Source of the DNA: Vreelandella alkaliphila
GTDB lineage: Bacteria; Pseudomonadota; Gammaproteobacteria; Pseudomonadales; Halomonadaceae
Length of the DNA stretch: 64,000 nt
NCBI RefSeq assembly: GCF_016107625.1
Contig: NZ_JABASV010000004.1
Span: forward strand, 124,001 to 188,000
Direction of reading: 5' to 3'
This document shows, in pieces, positions 9,577-18,104 of the stretch. The position numbers and the translations under genes are program-made. Each line of letters starts with the position of its first letter. Position 1 is the first letter of the stretch. Below the pieces are notes generated by a model. The model searched no databases and was not told the DNA's origin. It was given only the letters and a program-made list of their open reading frames with translations.

Positions 9577-11082
9577 ATGAAACAGTCAATACGTGGATTA
9601 CTAGCCACTGCCTTCATGGCGCTTCTGATTACAGGGTGCGCTATGCAATCCCCAAGTGTGGTTGACCGCGTCCCTGACCAGGATGCCAGCCGATTACTTA
9701 GTCAAGCTGAGCAGCAAGCGCCTGAGCAAGCTGCCAAGACGCGACTGGAAGCGGCTAATATCCTTGCTAGACAAGGGCAACGCGAAAATGCTTTTGACGC
9801 AGCCGATGCGGTTGATGAAAACATGCTTTCAGAATCGGATCGGGTGCGCTGGGCAATGCTTTTCTCTGAACTTGCTCGTGGCATGGACAACCCCCGCGCG
9901 GTCCTCCGCGCGACCCAGGTGCTTGACGACGAACTCCCCATGCAGGCAAACCAACAAGATACCCTTGCAGAACGGCAGCAGTGGGCACGCCAAGCCTTGG
10001 ATCAGACTGAATATACGAAAGTATCCATACCTGAATTAGAGGGTGTTGAAATACGCCGCATAGCAGTGGCATTACCAGAATCTGGCCCACTAAGTAGCGT
10101 GGCTAACGCTATCGCTTCTGCCATGCGCCGTCATCACGACTTGCGCGGAGATAATGTACAACTTAATTTCATCAATGCGTCTCAATATTCATTAGATGAA
10201 ATTTACCAACGCGCAGAGCAAATGAATGCCCAACTTTTGATTGGTCCAATTGACAAAGGTCAAGTCACCCAACTTGAGCAGCGCAATAGTGTACCACTAC
10301 CGACACTGGCTCTGAACTATGGCAACAGCGCAAGCAATCAAGCACCTCAACTCCTTCAGTATGGTTTATCCGCTGAAGATGAAGCCCGTCAAGCAGCTCG
10401 CCGAGCCTTTCAGGACGGCCATCGTCAAATGGCTATTATGGTGCCCGACAATGCCTGGGGACGCCGCGTAGGTGAAGCTTTCTGGAATGAGTGGCAAAGC
10501 CAAGGTGGTGAAATCACCAATGCCGTCCGCTACAACCCTAGCAGCGCCGTAGCTAACGCAGTCAAAACAGCCCTAAATGTCAGCGGCGATCGCGCCCGCC
10601 TAGGGAACATTGATGCACTATTCTTACTAGCACTTCCCGAGTACGCGCGCCAAGTGCCGCCGACCATGGACTACTACTACGCCCCCAACCTGCCTGTTTA
10701 TGCTACCTCCCACCTTCATGAAGGGCGTCTACAGACACGTTTAGACCAAGACCTAAATGATGTGATGTTTATCGATATTCCATGGCAAATCCCTGACGCA
10801 GCAGTTGGCGGGGAAGAAGCGCTGCCCTTCTATTCGACATATGCAGAGCTTCGCAACGAGTCAGACGCGTCAATGTTCCGCCTGATGGCAATGGGCGTGG
10901 ATGCTTACGAGCTTGGCATTCGCCTATCAGACTTATCAGCCCTTGACGGTATGAATGGAAGCACTGGCACTCTTCGCTTATCAGGTGATGGCAGGGTTTA
11001 TCGAGAACTACCGTGGGCGAAATTCCAAAATGGCGTGCCTTCACCCATTTTGATTCCCGGCCTACTGAACGATGACCAATAG
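9577..11082 (+). CDS. lpoA: Penicillin-binding protein activator LpoA-like lipoprotein (LppC family)
   Basis: Outer-membrane lipoprotein that in E. coli stimulates PBP1a from outside the sacculus. Seen: signal peptide with lipobox LITGC (Cys at residue 21), a helical N-terminal region (about 30-150), then a periplasmic-binding-protein-like domain beginning RRIAVALPESGPLSSVANAIA. 501 residues against about 680 in E. coli, the difference falling in the N-terminal TPR-like part. ATG at 9577 with AAGGA upstream. Followed by yraN with an 11-base overlap; the order rsmI/lpoA/yraN/diaA/dolP is that of E. coli yraL-yraP. Confidence 0.9.
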   Translation: MKQSIRGLLATAFMALLITGCAMQSPSVVDRVPDQDASRLLSQAEQQAPEQAAKTRLEAANILARQGQRENAFDAADAVDENMLSESDRVRWAMLFSELARGMDNPRAVLRATQVLDDELPMQANQQDTLAERQQWARQALDQTEYTKVSIPELEGVEIRRIAVALPESGPLSSVANAIASAMRRHHDLRGDNVQLNFINASQYSLDEIYQRAEQMNAQLLIGPIDKGQVTQLEQRNSVPLPTLALNYGNSASNQAPQLLQYGLSAEDEARQAARRAFQDGHRQMAIMVPDNAWGRRVGEAFWNEWQSQGGEITNAVRYNPSSAVANAVKTALNVSGDRARLGNIDALFLLALPEYARQVPPTMDYYYAPNLPVYATSHLHEGRLQTRLDQDLNDVMFIDIPWQIPDAAVGGEEALPFYSTYAELRNESDASMFRLMAMGVDAYELGIRLSDLSALDGMNGSTGTLRLSGDGRVYRELPWAKFQNGVPSPILIPGLLNDDQ

Positions 11083-11461
11083 TTATCAGAATCCCAATAC
11101 ACCGCAAACAGCACGGACGCGGGGCGCAGCCATTGAGCAATTAGCCGCTCAATGGCTGCAGCAACATGGCTTAACACTTGTCACTAGCAATCATCACGTT
11201 AAAGGTGGTGAGCTTGATCTTGTGATGAAAGACCAGGATATCCTGGTCTTTATCGAGGTCAAACATCGCACCACTACCCGTTACGGCCACCCCTTAGAGA
11301 CCGTCACTGCACAGAAGCGACACCGCTTAATACGAGCAGCCAAGCTCTATATCGCTCGGCATGCTGTTTCAAGTCCGTGTCGCTTTGATATCCTAGCGAT
11401 CACAGGCACGCCTCCCACGCTTGAATTCCAGTGGGAAAAAGCGGCTTTTGATGCTTACTGA
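11072..11461 (+). CDS. yraN: UPF0102 (YraN) nuclease-fold protein
   Basis: Small protein of the UPF0102 family, predicted from sequence to have a Holliday-junction-resolvase-like restriction-endonuclease fold; its cellular role is not settled. 129 residues. Seen: GGELDLVMKDQDILVFIEVKHR (a PD-(D/E)XK-like core with E, D and EVK) and HPLETVTAQKRHRLIRAA. The start overlaps lpoA by 11 bases, so the two are probably coupled. Confidence 0.92.
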   Translation: MTNSYQNPNTPQTARTRGAAIEQLAAQWLQQHGLTLVTSNHHVKGGELDLVMKDQDILVFIEVKHRTTTRYGHPLETVTAQKRHRLIRAAKLYIARHAVSSPCRFDILAITGTPPTLEFQWEKAAFDAY

Positions 11462-11474
11462 TACCTTTACCTAG

Positions 11475-12077
<603 letters not shown>

Positions 12078-12095
12078 ATAGTCAGCACAAAACAA

Positions 12096-12141
12096 ATTAA
12101 ACTGAGCAGATCAAACTGCACAGACACAATCAAACGGGTAG
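12096..12141. repeat. Degenerate 14-bp tandem repeat in the diaA-dolP spacer
   Basis: ATTAAACTGAGCAG (12096-12109) is followed directly by ATCAAACTGCACAG (12110-12123), and after five bases by a third partial copy ATCAAACGGGTAG (12129-12141). The spacer shows no other feature. Confidence 0.6.
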
Positions 12142-12183
12142 ATTAACACCTACTGACTTTACATTTTGAAAGGAGTCATCGCC

Positions 12184-12756
12184 ATGGTCCTACGCTATTC
12201 TTTATACAAACTGACTGCCGTTGTGACACTGAGCGTTATTTTACTTACTGGATGTGCAAATAACGCAGCATCTAACCCTTCCAATTATGGTCAGCGCAGC
12301 AGTGATGTTGAAGCCATTGACACAACTATTGAACGTGAAGCACCACGTGCGCTGGAACGCTCAGATGCCCGCTTAAGGGATGCACGCATCAGGGCGCATA
12401 GCTATAACGGCTCATTACTTCTGGTAGGGCAAGTACCTAGCGAGGAACTGCGCAATAAAGCAGGTGAAGTCGCCAGCTCTCTACGAGGCGTAGACCAAGT
12501 ACACAACGAACTCAGTATTGCTGCAAACCTACCCGCTAGCCAACGCCTAAACGATACCTGGCTAACCACCAATGTGATGAGCCAACTCGCCACCAATGAT
12601 CGCATCGACTCATCAAAACTGAAAGTCACCACCGAAAACGCGACTGTGTATCTGATGGGCATGGTGACTCGAGATGAAGGTAACCGAATTGCTAACGCGG
12701 TATCCGCGGTTGGCGGCATTCAGCGAATCGTTAAAGTCTTTGACTATATCGATTGA
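12184..12756 (+). CDS. dolP: Outer-membrane BON-domain lipoprotein DolP (YraP)
   Basis: Lipoprotein with two BON domains; in E. coli it binds anionic lipid at division sites and supports outer-membrane integrity. 190 residues from the ATG at 12184 (AAAGGAG eight bases upstream; an in-frame TTG at 12166 is less likely). Seen: lipobox LLTGC, then two BON repeats beginning near DARLRDARIRAHSYNGSLLLVGQV and NDTWLTTNVMSQLATNDRIDSSKLKV. Last gene of the lpoA-yraN-diaA-dolP run; a strong terminator follows. Confidence 0.93.
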   Translation: MVLRYSLYKLTAVVTLSVILLTGCANNAASNPSNYGQRSSDVEAIDTTIEREAPRALERSDARLRDARIRAHSYNGSLLLVGQVPSEELRNKAGEVASSLRGVDQVHNELSIAANLPASQRLNDTWLTTNVMSQLATNDRIDSSKLKVTTENATVYLMGMVTRDEGNRIANAVSAVGGIQRIVKVFDYID

Positions 12757-12773
12757 TTAAACACATTGTCATA

Positions 12774-12815
12774 AAAAAACCTCGTCCTCGGCTTTTCACC
12801 GAGACGAGGTTTTTT
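12774..12815. terminator. Bidirectional terminator between dolP and sspB
   Basis: Stem CCTCGT-C-CTCGG / CCGAG-ACGAGG with one bulged C and a loop of about seven bases, flanked by an A-run on the left and a T-run on the right, so it can stop transcription from both convergent genes. Confidence 0.85.
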
Positions 12816-12886
12816 ATTCACCAACTGCTTTACTAAGAAAAACCGTCGCTCAAGAGCATAAGTTAACCACTTAGCTAAAAACCATG

Positions 12887-13375
12887 CTACTTAACCACGC
12901 GTAGCGTCGGCTTTTTCTTAGCCTTTTTAGACGATAGTGCAGAAACGTCACCCTCTTTTTCAGGGACAGGCTCTGTTACCGTTAACTCAGGCTTGGACGA
13001 TTCATCAAAAGCGTCTGAAAAATCGCCATCTAATTCGGCATCATCAAACTCTGCCGCATCCAGCTCTGGCTCATGCCCAAACACCATACCAGCACCATTT
13101 TCACGAGCGTAGATCGCGATAAGCGCAGGCGTAGGAATCATTACCTGCATAGGCTGGCCACCAAAGCGAGCGTTAAACCCCATAGCCTGATTTTCCATAA
13201 ACAGGTCACGCACAGCGGTCGGCGCTACATTCAACACAATTTGTCCATTTTGAACAAACTGCCGCGGTACTTCCACGCCTGGCTGAGTAGCATCAACCAC
13301 CACATAAGGCGTTAACTCATTATCCAACAACCACTCATAGAGAGCTCGGGCGAGATAGGGACGGCTCGATTTCAT
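12887..13375 (-). CDS. sspB: ClpXP adaptor SspB
   Basis: Adaptor that delivers ssrA-tagged proteins to ClpXP. 162 residues from the ATG at 13375, which has GGAGG/GGGAG before it; the frame is open seven codons more. Seen: the folded SspB domain (SSRPYLARALYEWLLDN ... NGARFGG-type segment NARFGGQPMQVMIP ... AIYARENGAGMVF), a long acidic flexible linker, and the C-terminal LRVVK, the ClpX-docking motif of this family. Lies 62 bases after sspA. Confidence 0.95.
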   Translation of the reverse strand: MKSSRPYLARALYEWLLDNELTPYVVVDATQPGVEVPRQFVQNGQIVLNVAPTAVRDLFMENQAMGFNARFGGQPMQVMIPTPALIAIYARENGAGMVFGHEPELDAAEFDDAELDGDFSDAFDESSKPELTVTEPVPEKEGDVSALSSKKAKKKPTLRVVK

Positions 13376-13437
13376 AAGACTCCCTCCTCCTGACAAATAT
13401 GCCCCTTACCTGATTAAGGAGAAGAGGCAGCATGAAT

Positions 13438-14064
13438 TCAAGCGCGCATCTCTTTTTCACGCTCGTTTAAAGATGCTTTAAACGCTTCGCGTTCGAATAC
13501 CCGCGACATATAGCCCAACAGAGGCTTTACCTGCTTTTCAGGCAATTCGATATTCAGATCAGGCAAACGCCATAAAATCGGCGCTAAACAGCAGTCTACA
13601 AGCGTAAACTCCTCACTCATAAAGTAAGGCATATCTTCAAAGATAGGCGAAATCCCAATGAGGCTTTCGCGCAGTTCTTTACGCGCCTTTTCCGCTTCTT
13701 TTTTACCACCGGTGCGTATTTGCTCCAGCATTGGGCACCACTCGCGCTCAATACGATGCATCCACAAACGGCTTTGCGCCCGCGCCACCGGATAAACAGG
13801 CAGTAGAGGAGGATGAGGGAAACGCTCATCCAGATACTCCATCATGACCTTAGATTCATAAAGCACTAAGTCACGATCTAGCAGCGTAGGCACGCTGTTG
13901 TACGGGTTGAGGTCTGCTAACTCTTCAGGTGGACGCTCGTCGCTGACATCAACGATATCAACCGCCACCCCCTTTTCAGCCAGAACAATGCGCACACGAT
14001 GACTAAAATGATCATCATTACCAGAGTAAAAGATCATCGACGACCGCTTGGCCACAACACCCAT
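13438..14064 (-). CDS. sspA: Stringent starvation protein A, RNA-polymerase-associated
   Basis: Glutathione-S-transferase-fold protein that binds RNA polymerase and affects transcription in stationary phase and acid stress. 208 residues. Seen: thioredoxin-like N-terminal domain ([42 protein letters not shown]) and the helical C-terminal domain with [17 protein letters not shown] at 14064; an internal Met (SSMIFYS) is a second possible start. Upstream of sspB as in most gammaproteobacteria. Confidence 0.94.
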   Translation of the reverse strand: MGVVAKRSSMIFYSGNDDHFSHRVRIVLAEKGVAVDIVDVSDERPPEELADLNPYNSVPTLLDRDLVLYESKVMMEYLDERFPHPPLLPVYPVARAQSRLWMHRIEREWCPMLEQIRTGGKKEAEKARKELRESLIGISPIFEDMPYFMSEEFTLVDCCLAPILWRLPDLNIELPEKQVKPLLGYMSRVFEREAFKASLNEREKEMRA

Positions 14065-14149
14065 GAAAGCATCCTCGCATCAAAACAATCTTTGATAATA
14101 ACACGCCAGCGCTAGCTTATGGGATGGTAACCCGCTTTGCATTACGACT

Positions 14150-14190
14150 GACTAAATAAACAAAGGGCGCACGGCTTTCGCCGTACGCCC
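14150..14190 (-). terminator. Terminator of the petABC operon
   Basis: On the minus strand an 11-bp stem (GGGCGTACGGC / GCCGTGCGCCC, one G-T pair) with a GAAA tetraloop at 14165-14190, then TTTGTTTATTT. It lies about 25 bases after the petC stop. Confidence 0.85.
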
Positions 14191-14214
14191 GACATGCCAC
14201 TCATCACTTAATTA

Positions 14215-14982
14215 TTAGTGAACATCTCGCCAGTACTCACGCTTAAGCAAGTAGGCAATCACACCAAAAATGAAAATGAAGATCAGCACTTTAGGTGCCA
14301 GCGCCTGAGCTTGAAGCTTTGAGGGTTCGCCCACATAAGCCAGGAAGTTAGTAAGATCATACATCGCTTCCTCAAACTCAGCAGGCTCCATGGAACCTGG
14401 CTGGGTCACTTGCAGCACATCACAAGACTGGTACTTACCCGACAAAGGATCGGGTGACTGACCCGCCACCGGATGATCAGTTTCTGAGCACACCAGCTCT
14501 TGTACGCCCTGCAGAGGCTCCAACACGTTAGGCATCGCAACCAGATCAAATACCGTGTTGTTAACACCAGTGGGGCGGCTCGGATCTTTGTAGAAGCCAA
14601 GCAGATAGGAGTAGATCCAATCCGTTCCACGCACACGCGTTTTTAGCGATAGATCGGGCGGCGGAGCACCAAACCAAGATTCAGCATCGCCACTATTCAT
14701 TGCAATATGCATCTGATCATTAAACGCCAGATCAGAGGAGAAAATCAGATTTTCTTCAACCAAATCCTGGGGCATCCCCAGATCTTCAGCCGCACGAGCA
14801 AAGCGTTGATACTTAAGCGAATGGCAGCCCATGCAGTAGTTAACATAGAGCTTCATGCCATTTTGCAGCGAGGCTTGATCATGCAGATCAGGATCCATCG
14901 AGTGCGGGACACTCGCACCACCGGCAGCCATCGCAGTTACTGGCACTAAGGCGAAAAGGAGTCCAAAAAGATACTTTTTCAT
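14215..14982 (-). CDS. petC: Ubiquinol-cytochrome c reductase, cytochrome c1
   Basis: Haem c subunit of complex III, passing electrons from the Rieske protein to soluble cytochrome c on the periplasmic side. 255 residues. Seen: N-terminal signal/anchor (KKYLFGLLFALVPVTAMAAG), haem site C50-MG-C53-H54, a likely axial Met in the PNVL/DLVAMPNVL region, and a C-terminal membrane anchor (KVLIFIFIFGVIAYLLKREYW). Overlaps petB by one base (TAATG). Confidence 0.96.
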   Translation of the reverse strand: MKKYLFGLLFALVPVTAMAAGGASVPHSMDPDLHDQASLQNGMKLYVNYCMGCHSLKYQRFARAAEDLGMPQDLVEENLIFSSDLAFNDQMHIAMNSGDAESWFGAPPPDLSLKTRVRGTDWIYSYLLGFYKDPSRPTGVNNTVFDLVAMPNVLEPLQGVQELVCSETDHPVAGQSPDPLSGKYQSCDVLQVTQPGSMEPAEFEEAMYDLTNFLAYVGEPSKLQAQALAPKVLIFIFIFGVIAYLLKREYWRDVH

Positions 14983-16241
14983 TAGCCAGTCACCCTTTCC
15001 GGAACGGGTTTAGTCTTCTCCAGCTTGGTGTAGAACGGCATCAAGACAAAGAAGGCGAAATAAATCACGGTGCACGCCTGGGCTAGTAGCGTCCTGCCCT
15101 CTGTCGATGGCAACACACCCAAAACACCAAGGATGACAAAGCTGATAGCAAACAGCGTCAGCATGGTTTTCGACATCCAGCCTTTATAACGCATTGAGCG
15201 TACCGGACTACGATCCAGCCATGGAAGGACAAACAATATCGCAATTGCAGCCCCCATGAATATAACACCAAGGAACTTGGCGTCTAAGCCGAACACCGAG
15301 AAAGTAATGGCGCGAAGAATGGCATAGAAAGGCGTCATATACCAAACGGGCGCGATATGATCAGGTGTTTGTAGCGGGTTAGCTTGATCAAAGTTTGGCT
15401 TTTCAATAAAGTAGCCGCCGCCTTCTGGGAAGTAGAACACCACCACACAGAAAACGAACAGGAAGACCGCAACACCCACCAAGTCTTTTACCGTGTAGTA
15501 AGGATGGAAGGGAATTCCATCTAACGGCACGCCCGCCTCATCTTTCTTCTGCTTAATATCAATACCATCAGGGTTATTTGAACCCACTTCATGCAGCGCA
15601 ATAATATGCAGCACGACGAGCGCTAAAATAACAATTGGCAAAGCAACCACATGCAGTGCAAAGAAACGGTTGAGGGTAATGCCTGAAATCAGGAAGTCAC
15701 CACGCACCCACTGAGCCAGATCGGGACCAATGCCAGGAATCGCTGAGAACAGCGAAATAATAACCTGAGCACCCCAGTATGACATCTGACCCCATGGCAA
15801 CAAATAGCCCATAAAGGCTTCTGCCATTAGCACCAGATAAATAGTCATACCAAACACCCACACTAATTCGCGAGGCGCTTTGTAGGAACCATACAAGAGG
15901 CCACGGAACATATGCAGATAGACGACAAGAAAGAAGGCAGAAGCGCCGGTGGTGTGCATATAGCGAATCAACCACCCCCACTCCACATCACGCATAATGT
16001 ATTCGACAGAATCGAATGCACCTTCAGCAGAGGGGTTAAAGCTCATGGTTAACCAAACCCCGGTCAAGATTTGGTTAACCAACGCCAACAGCGCTAATGA
16101 GCCAAAGAAATACCAAAAGTTGAAGTTTTTAGGCGCGTAATATTTGGAAAGATGCTCTTGCCACATCTGAGTAGCAGGGAAGCGATCGTCTACCCAACGC
16201 ATGAGGCCCTTTTCCGCCTTGGCTTTATTCGGATTACCCAT
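14982..16241 (-). CDS. petB: Ubiquinol-cytochrome c reductase, cytochrome b
   Basis: Membrane subunit of complex III carrying two b haems and the quinol sites. 419 residues with about eight membrane helices. Seen: NFWYFFGSLALL, WLIRYMHTTGASAFF and LPWGQMSYWGAQVI of helices A-C, FALHVVALPIVILALVVLHIIALHE with the helix-D haem histidines, and PEGGGYF/PLQTPDHIAPVWY (the loop corresponding to the Qo PEWY region). One-base TAATG overlaps with petA before it and petC after it. Confidence 0.97.
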   Translation of the reverse strand: MGNPNKAKAEKGLMRWVDDRFPATQMWQEHLSKYYAPKNFNFWYFFGSLALLALVNQILTGVWLTMSFNPSAEGAFDSVEYIMRDVEWGWLIRYMHTTGASAFFLVVYLHMFRGLLYGSYKAPRELVWVFGMTIYLVLMAEAFMGYLLPWGQMSYWGAQVIISLFSAIPGIGPDLAQWVRGDFLISGITLNRFFALHVVALPIVILALVVLHIIALHEVGSNNPDGIDIKQKKDEAGVPLDGIPFHPYYTVKDLVGVAVFLFVFCVVVFYFPEGGGYFIEKPNFDQANPLQTPDHIAPVWYMTPFYAILRAITFSVFGLDAKFLGVIFMGAAIAILFVLPWLDRSPVRSMRYKGWMSKTMLTLFAISFVILGVLGVLPSTEGRTLLAQACTVIYFAFFVLMPFYTKLEKTKPVPERVTG

Positions 16242-16840
16242 TAGGCAGCCTCCTCATCTTCGCCGATGACAATAATGTCATCATTTTCAAAGCGGTAGGG
16301 TGGAACCTCAAGATTAGTCGGCGCAGGTACATTACTGAACACGCGACCGGCCAAGTCAAAGCGAGAGCCATGACATGGGCAGAAGAAACCACCCGGCCAA
16401 TTATCAACCCCCACCCCTTCAGCATTCGGCTCAGGCCGGAACAGGGGCGAACAACCCAAATGCGTACAGATACCAATCAATACGCCTATTTCTGGCTTGA
16501 TAGAGCGCAAGTCACCCTGGATATACGCTGGCTGCTGCGGCACCTCCGAATTAGGATCCGCTAAACTGTCGGCACCTAACGCTTCCGTTCGCTCGATCAT
16601 TTCCGGCGTACGATTAATAATCCAAATCGGCCGACCACGCCACTCAACGGTCATACGCTGCCCAGGCTCAAGCTTCGATATATCAGCTTGAACAGGCGCA
16701 CCTGCCGCTCTTGCCTTGGCACTAGGCTGCCAAGAAGCCACAAAGGGGACCGCAACCCCGACAGCGCCCACCGCCCCCACAACGGAGGTGGCGCCTACAA
16801 GGAAACGGCGCCGACCTTTGTTTACGCCGTTATCTGCCAT
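16241..16840 (-). CDS. petA: Ubiquinol-cytochrome c reductase, Rieske iron-sulfur subunit
   Basis: 2Fe-2S protein of complex III that takes the first electron from quinol. 199 residues. Seen: a twin-arginine N-terminus (KGRRRFLVGA, residues 8-17) followed by a hydrophobic anchor, then the cluster-binding boxes CTHLGC (125-130) and CPCHGS (154-159) that supply two Cys and two His ligands plus the structural disulfide. First gene of petABC. Confidence 0.97.
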   Translation of the reverse strand: MADNGVNKGRRRFLVGATSVVGAVGAVGVAVPFVASWQPSAKARAAGAPVQADISKLEPGQRMTVEWRGRPIWIINRTPEMIERTEALGADSLADPNSEVPQQPAYIQGDLRSIKPEIGVLIGICTHLGCSPLFRPEPNAEGVGVDNWPGGFFCPCHGSRFDLAGRVFSNVPAPTNLEVPPYRFENDDIIVIGEDEEAA

Positions 16841-16913
16841 TTCTGGTTTCTCCCATCAGCTTACCCGTTCCGCCGCAAAGGCGTCTTGCGACGACGAATA
16901 TCAAATACGCTCT

Positions 16914-16942
16914 ATGTTAAAAAAACAAAGCGCTCTGCACAA
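16914..16942 (-). promoter_or_regulatory. Candidate sigma-70 promoter for petABC
   Basis: TTGTGC (16937-16942), 17-base spacer, TAACAT (16914-16919), about 75 bases before the petA start. Each box is an imperfect match, so this is only a candidate. The rest of the 208-base petA-rpsI gap holds the rpsI terminator and nothing else recognised. Confidence 0.35.
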
Positions 16943-16999
16943 GAACAACCGCCCGTGACCATGGTGGTATAAGCGTTATAATTTTTTGATATTCCAATA

Positions 17000-17032
17000 A
17001 AAAGCGCCCAGGTCTTTGACCTGGGCGCTTTT
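17000..17032. terminator. Terminator after rpsI
   Basis: A 15-bp perfect stem (AAAAGCGCCCAGGTC at 17000-17014 and its complement at 17018-17032) with a three-base loop (five if the closing pair opens). A-run and T-run flank it, so on the minus strand it ends rplM-rpsI transcription about 17 bases after the rpsI stop. Confidence 0.88.
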
Positions 17033-17048
17033 GCCGCATAGCGTAAAA

Positions 17049-17438
17049 TTAACGCTTAGAGAACTGCGGACGACGACGTGCTTTACGCAGACCGACTTTC
17101 TTACGCTCAACTTGACGAGCATCGCGGGTTACATAACCAGCGGCGCGCAACGTTGGACGCAGATCTTCATTGTAGTTCATCAGGGCGCGAGTAATACCGT
17201 GACGAATGGCACCTGCTTGAGAGGAACCACCACCGCCAGCAACAGTGACAAATATGTCAAACTGATTTAGCGTCTCAGTCAACTCAAGCGGCTGACGAAC
17301 AACCATACGACCAGTTACACGACCAAAATAAAGGTCAAGATCTTTATCGTTGACGGTAATTTTGCCAGAGCCCGGCTTCATAAACACGCGAGCGGTGGAA
17401 GTCTTGCGGCGCCCGGTACCGTAATACTGCTGTGTCAT
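17049..17438 (-). CDS. rpsI: 30S ribosomal protein S9
   Basis: Small-subunit protein whose C-terminal tail reaches the P site. 129 residues. Seen: [21 protein letters not shown] at the start, [18 protein letters not shown] in the middle and the invariant basic tail ending RRPQFSKR. Follows rplM by 13 bases. Confidence 0.98.
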   Translation of the reverse strand: MTQQYYGTGRRKTSTARVFMKPGSGKITVNDKDLDLYFGRVTGRMVVRQPLELTETLNQFDIFVTVAGGGGSSQAGAIRHGITRALMNYNEDLRPTLRAAGYVTRDARQVERKKVGLRKARRRPQFSKR

Positions 17439-17451
17439 GGCGAAGATTTCC

Positions 17452-17880
17452 TCAGATGTTCAGTTCAAGCGGCTGTTGGGCAGCATGCGGATGCTCGGCA
17501 CCGGCGTACACTTTTAATTTTGAGTACATGGCGCGACCCAAAGGACCTTTCGGCAACATGCCTTTAACGGCAGACTCAATAATGCGCTCAGGGGCATGAT
17601 CAAGCATTTTGTCGAATGTCATAGAGCGCAAACCGCCCGGGTAACCAGTGTGGCGATAGTAGGTTTTAGCCTTCGCCTTGTTGCCGGTTACGTGGACTTT
17701 TTCAGCGTTGATAACAACAATGTAATCGCCAGTATCAACGTGAGGAGTAAATTCGGGCTTATGCTTGCCACGCAGGCGGCGAGCAATCTCGGTTGCCAGA
17801 CGACCGAGCGTTTTGTCCGTAGCGTCGACTACGTACCAGTCGCGCTGGACGGACTGCGGCTTAGCACTGAACGTCTTCAT
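17452..17880 (-). CDS. rplM: 50S ribosomal protein L13
   Basis: Large-subunit assembly protein. 142 residues from the ATG at 17880 (MKTFSAKP, the usual N-terminus; the frame is open four codons more). Seen: [51 protein letters not shown] and [19 protein letters not shown]. Heads the rplM-rpsI operon. A small hairpin lies about 33 bases upstream (17913-17932). Confidence 0.98.
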   Translation of the reverse strand: MKTFSAKPQSVQRDWYVVDATDKTLGRLATEIARRLRGKHKPEFTPHVDTGDYIVVINAEKVHVTGNKAKAKTYYRHTGYPGGLRSMTFDKMLDHAPERIIESAVKGMLPKGPLGRAMYSKLKVYAGAEHPHAAQQPLELNI

Positions 17881-17912
17881 GGATAAAATCACCAGATTAA
17901 GTGTGTTGGGTA

Positions 17913-17932
17913 GCTTACACCGCTACGTAAGC
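17913..17932 (-). promoter_or_regulatory. Small hairpin in the rplM leader
   Basis: GCTTAC (17913-17918) and GTAAGC (17927-17932) form a 6-bp stem about 33 bases before the rplM start codon. Position fits a ribosomal-protein leader, but no known motif is recognised. Confidence 0.3.
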
Positions 17933-18041
17933 GATGAAGCACCATCCCTATTTTTTTTGGTTGCCAGAAAAAACCAGCAACATGCAGCGAGGCGGCATTC
18001 TACAGCAAGTATCACCGCAAGTTAAGTACCGCCACTCTTTT

Positions 18042-18071
18042 TTATTGATATCGCTCTTATTGATATTATTC
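18042..18071. repeat. 15-bp tandem duplication in the rplM-zapE spacer
   Basis: Two adjacent 15-base units both begin TTATTGATAT (18042 and 18057). The rest of the 224-base spacer (17881-18104) is AT-rich and holds the rplM leader. Confidence 0.65.
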
Positions 18072-18104
18072 TTGCTTGCAGCGTACTTATCGGAGTACCC
18101 GATA

